From positions 1,115,001 to 1,179,000 of the forward strand of contig CP011489.1 in the NCBI GenBank assembly GCA_001023575.1: DNA of 64,000 nucleotides, written 5' to 3'. The position numbers and the translations under genes were made by a program. The DNA is from Actinobacteria bacterium IMCC26256 (lineage in GTDB: Bacteria; Actinomycetota; Acidimicrobiia; IMCC26256). Below, piece by piece: positions 37,550 through 46,486 of this stretch; the stretch's first letter is position 1; each line of letters opens with the position of its first letter. Under the pieces are notes generated by a model. It did not search any database and was not told where the DNA came from. It worked only from the letters and a program-made list of their open reading frames with translations.

Positions 37550-38200
37550 ATGAATTCAGCGCGCCTCTCAGCAGCAACTATTCAGATGCTCTGTCTGATC
37601 AGCGCGATCATTCTGCATGAAATTGCCCATGGCCTTGTTGCGCTTTGGTGCGGTGATGATACGGCGCGTAAGGCCGGCAGGCTGACCCTGAATCCAGTTC
37701 CCCATATTGATCTATTTGGATCAATCATCGTTCCCGCTATGGGAGCGCTCTCTGGAATTGCAGTTATTGGGTGGGCTAAGCCAGTGCCAATTAACCCTTC
37801 ACGGATGAAGAACCCTCGGCGCGATTCGCTCATCGTAGGCCTAGCTGGCCCTGCATCGAATATTGCGCTCATGGCGATATCTGCAGTAGTTGCGCGCATT
37901 TGGTTTCAAAGCCTCGCAACCCCGGTCTGGAGTTTCGATCAGTTGCCTCTAGGTATTCGGGTAATCACAACCTTCGCTGTCATAAATCTGTTTCTCGCTA
38001 TATTCAATCTTCTGCCGATCCCGCCACTTGATGGTTCGGCGCTTATCGAGCGCGCTCTGCCTGCCGCTTGGCTCTCGACTTGGTGGCGGATACGCCCATA
38101 TGGAATGTTGATCCTGTTTCTAGTTGTTTTTATGACCAATATTTTTGGGCAGATTGTTGCTCCGTTCGAGGAGAGCCTCTTTAGGTTCATACTCGGATGA
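37550..38200 (+). CDS. Site-2 protease family (M50) membrane metalloprotease
   Basis: A 216-residue membrane protein. The zinc motif HEIAHGLVALWCGDDTARKAGRLTLNP and the distal NLLPIPPLDGS (the aspartate ligand) define the short S2P class, like YwhC/Rip3-type proteins without PDZ domain. Such proteases cut membrane proteins within the bilayer. It begins 36 bases after xerD and its stop overlaps the start of the HD gene, so they share a transcript. Confidence 0.9.
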   Translation: MNSARLSAATIQMLCLISAIILHEIAHGLVALWCGDDTARKAGRLTLNPVPHIDLFGSIIVPAMGALSGIAVIGWAKPVPINPSRMKNPRRDSLIVGLAGPASNIALMAISAVVARIWFQSLATPVWSFDQLPLGIRVITTFAVINLFLAIFNLLPIPPLDGSALIERALPAAWLSTWWRIRPYGMLILFLVVFMTNIFGQIVAPFEESLFRFILG

Positions 38201-38721
38201 AACTTAAAAGGCTTCGCCATCTCTCAAAGCGTTTCCTTGTCGCACTCTGGCCAGCGTCTCCTTCACCAGCCGAGTCACAGTGGGCGTATGGATTTCTCTG
38301 GGAGGGGGAGCGCAGGTTATTTGAGTCTCTACCTAATCATGACCGCAGACATTTAATTGGTGTAGCGCAGAGGGTCGACTTATCACTCGGGTCGTTATCA
38401 GAGGATCGTTGGATAGCAGCAGCGCTGCTCCATGATGTTGGGAAGTCACACTCTCGGCTCAGTCCAGTAGGCAGGGCCGCTGCGACAATCTGGATCGAGA
38501 TGAAGGGATTAGACCGAGTCTCAATCTCCAATGGGCAGTGGTCTCGGCGTGTCTACCTATATGCGCAGCACCCTTCGCTTGGGAGTGATGACATTCGTAG
38601 TTGCGGGGGGCACGAGGAGGCTGCGCTATGGGCGAACGCTCATGACGATCCCCATCTCTGGAGTACTACTGGTTTCCCCAGTGCGGTCATTGAGGCACTG
38701 ACAAAATCTGACGACGATTGA
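38197..38721 (+). CDS. HD-domain protein
   Basis: A 174-residue protein with ERRLFESLPNHDRRHLIGVAQRV followed by WIAAALLHDVGKSHSRL, the HD signature with its His-Asp pair, and WANAHDDPHLW further on. HD proteins are metal-dependent phosphohydrolases, often of nucleotides. Only this core can be seen and the substrate is unknown. It overlaps the S2P gene by four bases and converges with trpS, with five bases between the stops. Confidence 0.75.
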   Translation: MKLKRLRHLSKRFLVALWPASPSPAESQWAYGFLWEGERRLFESLPNHDRRHLIGVAQRVDLSLGSLSEDRWIAAALLHDVGKSHSRLSPVGRAAATIWIEMKGLDRVSISNGQWSRRVYLYAQHPSLGSDDIRSCGGHEEAALWANAHDDPHLWSTTGFPSAVIEALTKSDDD

Positions 38722-38726
38722 GCGCT

Positions 38727-39743
38727 CTACGGCAATCTCGGTAGCAGTCCAGTTGCACTGCGAATACGCTCCATGACAGGGTCAGCAATTTCCTGAGCAC
38801 GCACTGCGCCGGATGCAAGTATGCGCCCAACCTCGCCGAGGTCGGCCTCAAGTTCTGCGAGTCTTGCCTGAAGCGGTTCGATGAGAGAGACCACGGCATC
38901 GGCGGTCTGGGATTTAAGCGCTCCATAACCCTGGCCGTGCAGGCCTAGCGTTGTCTGCTCAATCGTTTGGTCAGTCGCAGCGCTGAGAATCTCAATCAGG
39001 TTCGATACCCCTGGTTGGTTTATCGGGTCGTAATTGATTGCGGCAAGCGAGTCGGTAACTGCACTCTTTATCTTCTTCGCAATTCGGCTGGGCGGATCCA
39101 CGAGCAGTATCTGCCCTGCCTCTGAGTTGGCCGACTTGGACATCTTCGCAGCGGGGTTCTGTAGGTCTTTAACCCGCGCTGCTACCTCGGGGAACGTTGG
39201 CTTAGGGACGATTAAAGTCTCGCCAAAGCGATGGTTGAACCTGATTGCAATATCTCGAGCGAGTTCAAGGTGTTGCCTTTGATCGTCGCCTATCGGAACC
39301 TCTGTCGTGTCGTAAGCAAGGATGTCGGCGGCCATTAGTACTGGGTAGTCAAGGAGTCCGACGCTGACGCTCTCCTGCCCCTGCCCCTTGTCTTTAAACT
39401 GCGTCATACGCCTCAACTCGCCATAGGTTGCGATGCAGTTAAGAATCCATGTGAGCTCGGTATGTGCGCTTACATGACTCTGGACGAAGAGCACACACCT
39501 CTCGGGGTCGAGACCAGCGGCGAGTAAAAGCATTGCGGTCCTGCGTGTGCGGTCTGCGAACTCTGCAGGCTCATAGGCAACCGTCATCGCATGGAGATCC
39601 ACGACGCAGTAGAGGGCCTCGGAGCGATTATCGGGGCGAATTGGAGCCTCTGATACCCACCTACGAACCGCCCCAAGGTAGTTGCCGAGGTGCATCTCGC
39701 CGGTTGGTTGTATGCCCGAGAAGACGCGATTCATTGGGGCCAC
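38727..39743 (-). CDS. trpS: Tryptophanyl-tRNA synthetase
   Basis: Charges tRNA-Trp, class I synthetase of 338 residues. The HIGH-equivalent lies in MNRVFSGIQPTGEMHLGNYLGA, and the KMSKS loop is exact (NPAAKMSKSANSEAGQI). MTQFKDK and VLMAADILAYDTTEVPIGDDQRQHLELAR are typical of bacterial TrpRS. The second methionine (39734) starts the conserved part and may be the true start. It is on the reverse strand, between two forward operons. Confidence 0.95.
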   Translation of the reverse strand: MAPMNRVFSGIQPTGEMHLGNYLGAVRRWVSEAPIRPDNRSEALYCVVDLHAMTVAYEPAEFADRTRRTAMLLLAAGLDPERCVLFVQSHVSAHTELTWILNCIATYGELRRMTQFKDKGQGQESVSVGLLDYPVLMAADILAYDTTEVPIGDDQRQHLELARDIAIRFNHRFGETLIVPKPTFPEVAARVKDLQNPAAKMSKSANSEAGQILLVDPPSRIAKKIKSAVTDSLAAINYDPINQPGVSNLIEILSAATDQTIEQTTLGLHGQGYGALKSQTADAVVSLIEPLQARLAELEADLGEVGRILASGAVRAQEIADPVMERIRSATGLLPRLP

Positions 39744-39799
39744 ATTACCCCGCTGGAGTCCGCCATACTGATGCTTGGCGAGGGTAGATTCGCGGGGTT

Positions 39800-40774
39800 A
39801 TGGCATACGACGTCTGCACCCCTGTCTACGAAGGTCCCTTCGAGATGCTTCTGCACCTCATCCTCCAAGAGGAGGTCGACCTATGGGAGCTCTCTCTAAC
39901 CGATTTAGTCGATTCATTCCTGAGGGAGCTTGAGGCGGTTGAATCTCTAGATCTTGATGTCGCAACTCAATTCTTGCTAGTCGCCTCAACCCTTATTGAG
40001 TTAAAGGCACGCCGTCTGTTGCCGGGAATCGCCGATGCAGAGTTGGACGAAGAGTTGATGCGTTTCGAGGAACGCGACCTTCTTCTCTCTCGCCTTCTTG
40101 CCTGCAAGACCTTTAAAGACGTTGCGTCAATGATCGAGACACGGCTTGCAATGAGCGCCAAATCTGTCGCTCGAAGCGCCGGACCAGAGGAGCCATTCCG
40201 CTCGCTTGCACCCGATCCGCTTCTCAGCACCACTCTTGCGCAGTTCCGGGCCGCCGCTCTCCGTGCGTTTGCACCGAAAGAGGAGATTGAGCAAGTCGTA
40301 GATCTCTTTCACGTGCAGCCGCTGCGCACCAGCGTCCGCGACGCAATCGATGCAGTGCTTATAGTTCTGCCGCACTCTGGCGCCGTCTCCTTTCGTGTTC
40401 TCGTAGCGGGGATTGAAGACCGCCTTGAGGTCATAGTCCGTTTCCTCGCAGTCCTCGAGTTGTTCAAGCAGGGCGTCTTAGACCTAACTCAAATAGCTAC
40501 GTTTGGTGACCTCACTGTTCGCCGTCTCGCTGAGGGGGAGCAGGTGCTAGATCGTGAGAGTATTGATGATTGGGAAGACTCCGATCCGAAGACTCCGATT
40601 GAACGCTCTGCGAGTGATAGGAGAGTTATAGCGGCCCTCGACGCCGAGGGAGCAGCGGTCCCTGAGGGTGATGATGTCTCTCCTGGTCTTGGGGGCTCAA
40701 GTGTTGCGCCCGGCCTAACAACAGATGATCAGGGCTTGAGCGTTATAGATGTCTCCGTAGGCTCTGAGGTATGA
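39800..40774 (+). CDS. scpA: Segregation and condensation protein A
   Basis: Kleisin subunit of the SMC-ScpAB condensin, 324 residues. The N-terminal YEGPFEMLLHLILQEEVDLWELSLTDLVDSFL binds the SMC neck, followed by FLLVASTLIELKARRLLP and the C-terminal winged-helix part VIVRFLAVLELFKQGVLDLTQ. A longer acidic and serine-rich tail follows residue 265, more than in Bacillus ScpA (about 250). Its ATGA stop overlap with scpB means coupled translation. Confidence 0.93.
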   Translation: MAYDVCTPVYEGPFEMLLHLILQEEVDLWELSLTDLVDSFLRELEAVESLDLDVATQFLLVASTLIELKARRLLPGIADAELDEELMRFEERDLLLSRLLACKTFKDVASMIETRLAMSAKSVARSAGPEEPFRSLAPDPLLSTTLAQFRAAALRAFAPKEEIEQVVDLFHVQPLRTSVRDAIDAVLIVLPHSGAVSFRVLVAGIEDRLEVIVRFLAVLELFKQGVLDLTQIATFGDLTVRRLAEGEQVLDRESIDDWEDSDPKTPIERSASDRRVIAALDAEGAAVPEGDDVSPGLGGSSVAPGLTTDDQGLSVIDVSVGSEV

Positions 40775-41499
40775 GCGAAGATTCATTTTTAGAACAAGGT
40801 CTCCCGCTAGACGTGCGCCCCGATATTCGCGCTGCCATCGAGGCTGTCCTCCTTGCTGCGGTTGAGTCTGTTGAGCCTCAACTACTTGCACAGTTACTTG
40901 AGATCCCCGTCTCTGAGGTAGAGGCAGCATGCGAAGCGATGACACTTGCCTATGAGGAAGAGGGGCGTGGGTTTACAATCGCTCGAGTAGCGGGTGGATA
41001 CCGGTTTCAGACCCATCCAGATCAAGTTGCCTATGTAGAGAGATTTGTTCTAGAGGGACAGAGTGCACGCCTCTCGCCCTCGGCGCTCGAGACTCTCGCG
41101 ATCGTGGCGTACAAGCAGCCAGCCTCGAAGGCACAGATTTCGTCGATTAGAGGAGTAAATGTTGACTCCACTCTCTCCACACTTGAACAGCGGGGTTATG
41201 TCATCGCAGTTGGTCAGGACTCAGGCCCCGGGCAGGCAATCCTTTACGGAACTACCCGTCTATTCCTTGAGAGAATGGGCCTCAACTCGATTGCAGATCT
41301 GCCTACTCTCTCTGAGTTTGTTCCTGGAGCCGAGGTAGTCGAGGCATTGGAGCGTGGCCTGCGAATTGTGCCGGCCTCTTCGCACTCAGATGACGATGGT
41401 TCTGTGGTGTCGGTGGAGCCAGTAATCGGGTCAGTCTCCGATGAGCCGGTGGCTATTGAAGGCAGTACTGACTCGGCTCCAGCTAACTCTGATTCCTGA
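40771..41499 (+). CDS. scpB: Segregation and condensation protein B
   Basis: Winged-helix partner of ScpA, 242 residues. It shows IRAAIEAVLLAAVESVEPQLLAQLLEIP, then LEEEGRGF-type text (YEEEGRGFTIARVAGGYRFQT) and ALETLAIVAYKQPASKAQISSIRGVNVDSTLSTLEQRGYV, the conserved core, and GTTRLFLERMGL. The acidic tail after about residue 190 is poorly ordered. scpA-scpB-rluB is the common actinobacterial order. Confidence 0.93.
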   Translation: MSEDSFLEQGLPLDVRPDIRAAIEAVLLAAVESVEPQLLAQLLEIPVSEVEAACEAMTLAYEEEGRGFTIARVAGGYRFQTHPDQVAYVERFVLEGQSARLSPSALETLAIVAYKQPASKAQISSIRGVNVDSTLSTLEQRGYVIAVGQDSGPGQAILYGTTRLFLERMGLNSIADLPTLSEFVPGAEVVEALERGLRIVPASSHSDDDGSVVSVEPVIGSVSDEPVAIEGSTDSAPANSDS

Positions 41500-41506
41500 G
41501 GAAAGC

Positions 41507-42316
41507 ATGTCAAACCTCGAGGAGAGCCCACTCGATGATGACTCAATCTTGGTTGAGATAAATCCTCACCCAGATGGAGACCGTCTTCAGAAAGTACTCG
41601 CACGGGCGGGCATTGGCTCGCGTCGGGTCTGCGAGGACTACATCGTTCGGCGCCGCATCAGAGTCAACGGTGAGGTTGCGATACTCGGGCGCAGAGTGCA
41701 TCCAGAGTCTGATGTAATTGAGTTCGACCGCGTAATAGTCACAACTCGTGCAGACCTCGTGCATTACCTACTTAATAAGCCGCGCGGAGTAGTAACCACT
41801 GCCCACGATCCACAAGGTCGCCAGACAGTCCTTGATCTTCTGCCTAGCGACCAGCGCATTTTTCCTGTAGGTCGACTAGACCTCGATAGCGAAGGCCTAA
41901 TTGTCCTCACCAACGACGGCGATCTGGCCCAAGCCCTAACGCACCCATCGCTTGGAGTGGAGAAGGAGTATCTTGCCGAACTTCGAGGGGTTCCAACTCG
42001 AGCGGCGCTGCGCCAACTTCGAGAGGGGATTGAGCTAGAGGACGGTCTTACCGCTCCCGCAACCGTCACGCTTACTGACGAGCATGGAGGTAATGCCGCA
42101 ATAAGTATTGCCATACATGAGGGGCGTAATCGTCAGGTGCGTCGCATGTGTGAGGCTATTGGGCATCCGGTACGGAGGTTAATTAGAGTCCGAATCGGCC
42201 CAATTGCGGACCCCGCGTTATCCCCCGGAGATTGGCGAGTGCTCACTCCATCTGAGGTGCGCAGCCTCCACGGGGCAACCGGTAATCGTCCCGCCCCGGG
42301 TATTCAGCGGCGCTAA
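41507..42316 (+). CDS. rluB: Ribosomal large-subunit pseudouridine synthase, RluB/RsuA family
   Basis: Modifies uridine to pseudouridine in rRNA. The S4 domain (DRLQKVLARAGIGSRRVCEDYIVRRRIRVNGEVA) precedes the catalytic domain with FPVGRLDLDSEGLIVLTNDGDLAQALTHPS, containing the catalytic aspartate, then the EGRNRQVRRMCEAIGHPV motif. ATG 41507 is chosen because GAGGAAAG (about 41498) sits upstream and the frame from 41441 would run into scpB. The N-terminal 20 residues are acidic. It corresponds to Rv1711. Confidence 0.92.
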   Translation: MSNLEESPLDDDSILVEINPHPDGDRLQKVLARAGIGSRRVCEDYIVRRRIRVNGEVAILGRRVHPESDVIEFDRVIVTTRADLVHYLLNKPRGVVTTAHDPQGRQTVLDLLPSDQRIFPVGRLDLDSEGLIVLTNDGDLAQALTHPSLGVEKEYLAELRGVPTRAALRQLREGIELEDGLTAPATVTLTDEHGGNAAISIAIHEGRNRQVRRMCEAIGHPVRRLIRVRIGPIADPALSPGDWRVLTPSEVRSLHGATGNRPAPGIQRR

Positions 42317-42321
42317 CCTCC

Positions 42322-42690
42322 ATGACCGTGAGACTCTTTGCCCTCCGTGGAGCGATTACATGCGATCTCGACTCTGCAGATGAAATATCGCTGCGTACCC
42401 GCCAAGTCGTCTCTGAGATGCTTGACCGAAATTCAGTACTCCCTGACGACATAGTGAGCATCATCTTCACCGCCACCGATGATCTTGTCTCGCAGTTTCC
42501 GGCCACCGCTGCACGAGCATTAGGGCTAGGGGATGTCCCCTTGATCTGTGCTCGCGAACTCTCCATTGAGGGATCTATGAAGCGTGTGATTCGCGTACTT
42601 ATGCATGTATATAGCGATCGGACGCGCGGCGAGATTTCCCATGTTTATCTTGAGGGCGCACGCTCACTCCGTGACGATCTACCGGGTTAA
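42322..42690 (+). CDS. aroH: Chorismate mutase, AroH type
   Basis: Converts chorismate to prephenate for phenylalanine and tyrosine. It is the trimeric Bacillus-type enzyme of about 122 residues: VRLFALRGAITCDLDSADEI (active-site arginine), then VSEMLDRNSVLPDDIVSIIFTATDDL, PLICARELSIEGSMKRVIRVLMHVY with glutamate and arginine, and GEISHVYLEGA. It sits six bases before tyrA, a natural pathway neighbour. Confidence 0.92.
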   Translation: MTVRLFALRGAITCDLDSADEISLRTRQVVSEMLDRNSVLPDDIVSIIFTATDDLVSQFPATAARALGLGDVPLICARELSIEGSMKRVIRVLMHVYSDRTRGEISHVYLEGARSLRDDLPG

Positions 42691-42696
42691 TTAGTC

Positions 42697-43776
42697 ATGG
42701 ATGTTTTCGTAATCGGAGTCGGCCTGATGGGTGGCTCAATTGGTCTTGCGTTACGAAGTCGCGGACACAGAGTAGTTGCATGGGACATAGATGGTGAGAC
42801 GCTAGATCGATGCGTCGCCATGGGCGCCGCAGATTCTGCCTCGAGAGACTTCGCGTCCAGTTGCGTCGAATGCGATATCGCAGTTGTTGCAGTCCCGGTA
42901 GCGAATATTGCTCAGCAAGTTGCTGCTGCGTTAGACGCTGGTGCTCCGGTAGTGACTGACGTTGGATCGGTAAAGGCGCCAGTCGTCTCAGCGGTCGAGT
43001 CTTTGACACAGCGCTCTGAGTATTTCGTCGCGGGGCATCCGATGGCTGGGTCTGAACAAGACGGCTTGGACGGTGCAGATGCCGATCTTTTTGTAGGGGC
43101 TACTTGGGTCTTGACGCCTACCGGAACTACCAATCAGGATGCACATGCTCTTGCACGTTCCCTGGCTGTGGCGGTAGGTGCGGAGGTCATTGAGATTGAG
43201 CCTGAGAGGCATGACGCTCTCGTGGCTGTGGTTAGTCATGTTCCTCAACTAGCAGCGACAACATTGATGGACGTTGCTTCAGATGCCGGCGATGGGTCGG
43301 CATTGATGCTTCGACTAGCGGCGGGAGGATTTCGGGACATGACGCGTATCGCTGCTAGCCACCCGGCAATCTGGCCTGATATCTGCGCCGCTAATAAGCA
43401 TGCGATTGTTGATGCCCTTGATAGTTATGTATCGGCCCTCGGCGAGGTACGCGCAATGGTAGAGAGCGGCGATCGTGATGCGCTTCTTGAACTCCTCACC
43501 AGAGCGAGAAACTCTCGTCGAGCGCTCCCTGTATCTGCTGACATAGTGGGCCCGCTTGCAGAGATTCGAACGCCTATTGCAGATCGGCCAGGGGTTCTCG
43601 CAGAGGTGACAACCCTTGCCGGCAGTCTTGGTGTAAATATTCTTGATCTCGAGATCGTCCACTCCATTGAGGGAGAGAGTGGAGTGCTTGTCATCGTTGT
43701 CCCCAATGCACGTGCCGCCCCTCTCGTTGAAGCTCTAATTCTCTCTGGATATCACCCAGTGAAGAGAGAACTGTGA
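42697..43776 (+). CDS. tyrA: Prephenate dehydrogenase with C-terminal ACT domain
   Basis: The next step in tyrosine synthesis. The Rossmann start FVIGVGLMGGSIGLALRSRGHRVVAWDID (dinucleotide GxGxxG), TDVGSVKAPVV, FVAGHPMAGSEQDGLDGAD and LVAVVSHVPQLAATTL (catalytic histidine) are typical. An ACT domain (ADRPGVLAEVTTLAGSLGVNILDLEIV) at the C-terminus suggests feedback by tyrosine. It overlaps aroA by four bases. Confidence 0.94.
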   Translation: MDVFVIGVGLMGGSIGLALRSRGHRVVAWDIDGETLDRCVAMGAADSASRDFASSCVECDIAVVAVPVANIAQQVAAALDAGAPVVTDVGSVKAPVVSAVESLTQRSEYFVAGHPMAGSEQDGLDGADADLFVGATWVLTPTGTTNQDAHALARSLAVAVGAEVIEIEPERHDALVAVVSHVPQLAATTLMDVASDAGDGSALMLRLAAGGFRDMTRIAASHPAIWPDICAANKHAIVDALDSYVSALGEVRAMVESGDRDALLELLTRARNSRRALPVSADIVGPLAEIRTPIADRPGVLAEVTTLAGSLGVNILDLEIVHSIEGESGVLVIVVPNARAAPLVEALILSGYHPVKREL

Positions 43777-45083
43777 ATAACCCGGCTAGTTCTTCGAGGG
43801 CGATTTTTAAGCCTGGGGAACCGCTGCGTGGAGTGATATCTGTCCCGGGCTGCAAGGGGATTTCTCATCGAGCGCTTCTTCTTGCCGCCTTGTCGGATGG
43901 CGGATCAGTGCTGCGTGGCCTCTCCCTTGGTGGAGATGTAAAGAGCACTCTCGCGGTACTCGAGCAGCTCAAGATTCACGCTACGGCAACTGCAACGGCA
44001 ACGGGTAGCGAGTTATCTCTACAGAGTCGCGGGTACGACCAATTCGCAGAGTCGGGCGAGCCCCTTGAGTGTGGTAACTCCGGAACGACGATGAGAATGC
44101 TCTCTGGCATACTCGTCGGTAGACCTTTCCAGTCAGTACTCATTGGTGATGAATCTCTCTCCACTCGACCTATGGCACGTATCGTCGATCCGCTGCAGAT
44201 GATGGGGGCAGAGATTGAATCCACAGACGGACACTCACCAATCCAGATCAACGGTGGAGCGCTAACCGGCTGCCGCCACGACCTTTCTGTTGCTAGCGGA
44301 CAGGTAAAGAGTGCCTTGCTTTTTGCTGGGATGCAGGCGAGTGGTTGGACAGAGATTCACGAACCCGCTCCAAGCCGGGACCACACCGAGCGGATGCTTA
44401 GCGCGCTTGGTGCGCCGATTGAGATTCTCAACTCGAGAACAGTACGGGTTAGGGCCGTGGGTGCGTTAGCTCCATTTACTATCGAGATACCTGGGGATGC
44501 TTCATCCGCAGCCTTTTTTGTAGTCGCTGCAACGATTGTTCCTGGCTCGGAGATCACCATCAGGGGGGTAGGGCTGAATCCGCTAAGGGTCTCGTATCTA
44601 GATGTACTCACCGAAATGGGTGCAGATATCGAGAGAGAGATAACTGACGAGCGTCTTGGAGAGCTCGTAGGCAATATTACTGTTAGGTCGGCGCCCCTTT
44701 CCGGCGTGGTGATCAAATCACGAGAAGGCATAATCGACGAATTGCCGATTCTTGCGGTAGCAGCAGCAACTGCAGTCGGTGAGACCACCATTACTGGAGC
44801 GGCGGAGATGCGAGTCAAGGAGAGTGACCGTATATCGACGACCGTAGCAATGCTAAATGCTCTGGGCTCCAGAGCGGTAGCCACGGATGACGGCCTAAAG
44901 ATAGAGGGTGGTTCTCTTCTCGGCGGAGCCGTTGAGACCCATGGCGATCATCGCATCGCAATGTGCGCAGCAGTAGCGGCGCTCGTAGCCGCGGGGCACA
45001 CGGAGATCATTGGGTGGGATGCCGTTCAGGTTTCATATCCAGGATTCGATGTCGATTTAGCCCGCCTTCGCGAGAGTAATTAG
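43773..45083 (+). CDS. aroA: 3-phosphoshikimate 1-carboxyvinyltransferase (EPSP synthase)
   Basis: Shikimate-pathway enzyme that joins PEP and shikimate-3-phosphate. Motifs are GCKGISHRALLLAALSDG, ECGNSGTTMRMLSGIL (PEP site), RPMARIVDPLQMMGAEI, SGQVKSALLFAGMQA, DELPILAVAAATAVGET, MRVKESDRI and ETHGDHRIAMCAAVAALVA. The 436 residues are normal. The substrate-binding GNSGTTMR segment is class I type, as most plants and bacteria. A one-base overlap (TAGTG) links it to cmk. Confidence 0.95.
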   Translation: MNNPASSSRAIFKPGEPLRGVISVPGCKGISHRALLLAALSDGGSVLRGLSLGGDVKSTLAVLEQLKIHATATATATGSELSLQSRGYDQFAESGEPLECGNSGTTMRMLSGILVGRPFQSVLIGDESLSTRPMARIVDPLQMMGAEIESTDGHSPIQINGGALTGCRHDLSVASGQVKSALLFAGMQASGWTEIHEPAPSRDHTERMLSALGAPIEILNSRTVRVRAVGALAPFTIEIPGDASSAAFFVVAATIVPGSEITIRGVGLNPLRVSYLDVLTEMGADIEREITDERLGELVGNITVRSAPLSGVVIKSREGIIDELPILAVAAATAVGETTITGAAEMRVKESDRISTTVAMLNALGSRAVATDDGLKIEGGSLLGGAVETHGDHRIAMCAAVAALVAAGHTEIIGWDAVQVSYPGFDVDLARLRESN

Positions 45084-45742
45084 TGAGAGTCGTCGCAATT
45101 GATGGCCCTGCTGGTGCAGGTAAATCGACGATAGCGCGCGCCGTTGCAGAGGCGCTTGGTCTAGAGGTTCTAAATACCGGCGCAATGTATAGGGCAGTCA
45201 CGTATGCCGTAATAATGGCTGGTGCTGACTCAACCGACAATCAGGCATGCACATCTGCAGCCTCGGCGGCGAATATTGAACTCTCAGAACGAGTAATGCT
45301 TGACGGCTTAGACATCTCTGACGAGATTCGCGGTTCGCTAGTAACCAAGGAGGTCTCAACTGTCTCGGCTCACCCCGGTGTTAGAGAAGTTCTAGTGGCG
45401 AAACAACGCCTCTGGGCTTCTCAGCATGGTGGAGCGGTTGTCGAAGGGCGCGACATCGGTACGGTGGTCTTTCCAGATGCTTTGGTAAAAGTGTTCCTAA
45501 CTGCTAGCGATGCAGAGCGTGCGCGTCGAAGGGTGATCGACGAGGCCTCTGCGGGGCGTGAGGCAAACTTCGCTGAGGTTGAGGCCGATTTAGCACGTCG
45601 CGACGCTATCGATTCTGGGAGATCGGTCTCTCCACTAATTGAAGCCCAAGACGCCTTAAAGCTCGACTCAACCACTATGACAATAGATCAAGTTGTAGAA
45701 ACCATCGTAAGCGAGTTTCTAACACGGGAGGCCCTGCAATAA
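45083..45742 (+). CDS. cmk: Cytidylate kinase
   Basis: Phosphorylates CMP and dCMP with ATP. It shows the P-loop IDGPAGAGKSTIARAVAEALG, LNTGAMYRAVTYAV, VEGRDIGTVVFPDALVKVFLTASDAERARRR and the LID region ARRDAIDSGRSVSPL. The GTG start is the overlap with the aroA stop. At 219 residues it is of usual length. Confidence 0.95.
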   Translation: MRVVAIDGPAGAGKSTIARAVAEALGLEVLNTGAMYRAVTYAVIMAGADSTDNQACTSAASAANIELSERVMLDGLDISDEIRGSLVTKEVSTVSAHPGVREVLVAKQRLWASQHGGAVVEGRDIGTVVFPDALVKVFLTASDAERARRRVIDEASAGREANFAEVEADLARRDAIDSGRSVSPLIEAQDALKLDSTTMTIDQVVETIVSEFLTREALQ

Positions 45743-45768
45743 TATTCTACCGGACTATTCGGTCAATA

Positions 45769-46371
45769 GTGCTTGCGCTATGTCGTGTGCTCTTCCGCGT
45801 GCGGGTCAGCGGAGAAGAGAACGTGCCAAAGGTGGGTGCATTTATTCTTGCCCCAACCCACCGTTCACTTATGGATATCCCATTTGCTACCTACTCAACC
45901 AAGAGGCGAATCCGCTTTATGGCCAAGCAGCAGCTATTTAAGAAGCCGTTGCTGGCAAAATTACTGAGTGGATTGGGCGGCTTTCCAGTTGATAGAGGCA
46001 GTGCTGACCGCGCTGCTCTTCGGACGGCACAGGCATGTATTGAAGGGGGCGAGCCAACCGCTCTATTCCCAGAGGGGACACGACTAACAGGCCCCACGCT
46101 CGGTCCATTCTTTGATGGGGCTGCCTACCTCTCAATTAAGACAGGTGTTCCTATCGTTCCAGTGGCAATCGGTGGCAGTGAGCAGATACTCGCCTCCGGG
46201 CATGTTCTCCCTAAGTTAAGGCGCGTTGCTGTCGTAATTGGTGAGCCGATTTTCCCCCCGACGCGTGATGGCGGAGCGGTGAAGCGTTCCTCAATTACTG
46301 CAATGACTGAGCAGCTTCAGGCTTCGTTGCAGGCACTCTTCGATCAAGCCATGGAGAAGGCTGGTTATTGA
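45769..46371 (+). CDS. plsC: 1-acyl-sn-glycerol-3-phosphate acyltransferase
   Basis: PlsC makes phosphatidic acid from lysophosphatidic acid at the membrane. The HX4D motif is APTHRSLMDIPF and the glycerol-phosphate site is ALFPEGTRLTGP. RIRFMAKQQLFKKPLLAKLLSGLGGFPVDRGSAD and VPIVPVAIGG also fit. The drawn start is GTG 45769. However, the frame is open upstream and encodes IIFYRTIRSIV, which fits the usual PlsC N-terminus, and GGGAGG (45726-45731) lies seven bases before an ATA at 45739. The start may therefore be non-canonical. Confidence 0.9.
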   Translation: MLALCRVLFRVRVSGEENVPKVGAFILAPTHRSLMDIPFATYSTKRRIRFMAKQQLFKKPLLAKLLSGLGGFPVDRGSADRAALRTAQACIEGGEPTALFPEGTRLTGPTLGPFFDGAAYLSIKTGVPIVPVAIGGSEQILASGHVLPKLRRVAVVIGEPIFPPTRDGGAVKRSSITAMTEQLQASLQALFDQAMEKAGY

Positions 46372-46486
46372 GCTTCTCTGCATCGATAACTAACTAACGA
46401 ACAAGTAGGACGCCGAGACGCATTGCGCCGAGTATTCATGAAGCGTAGAACGACCCGGATTGTCTAGAGACTTATCGGGAGCGTTG

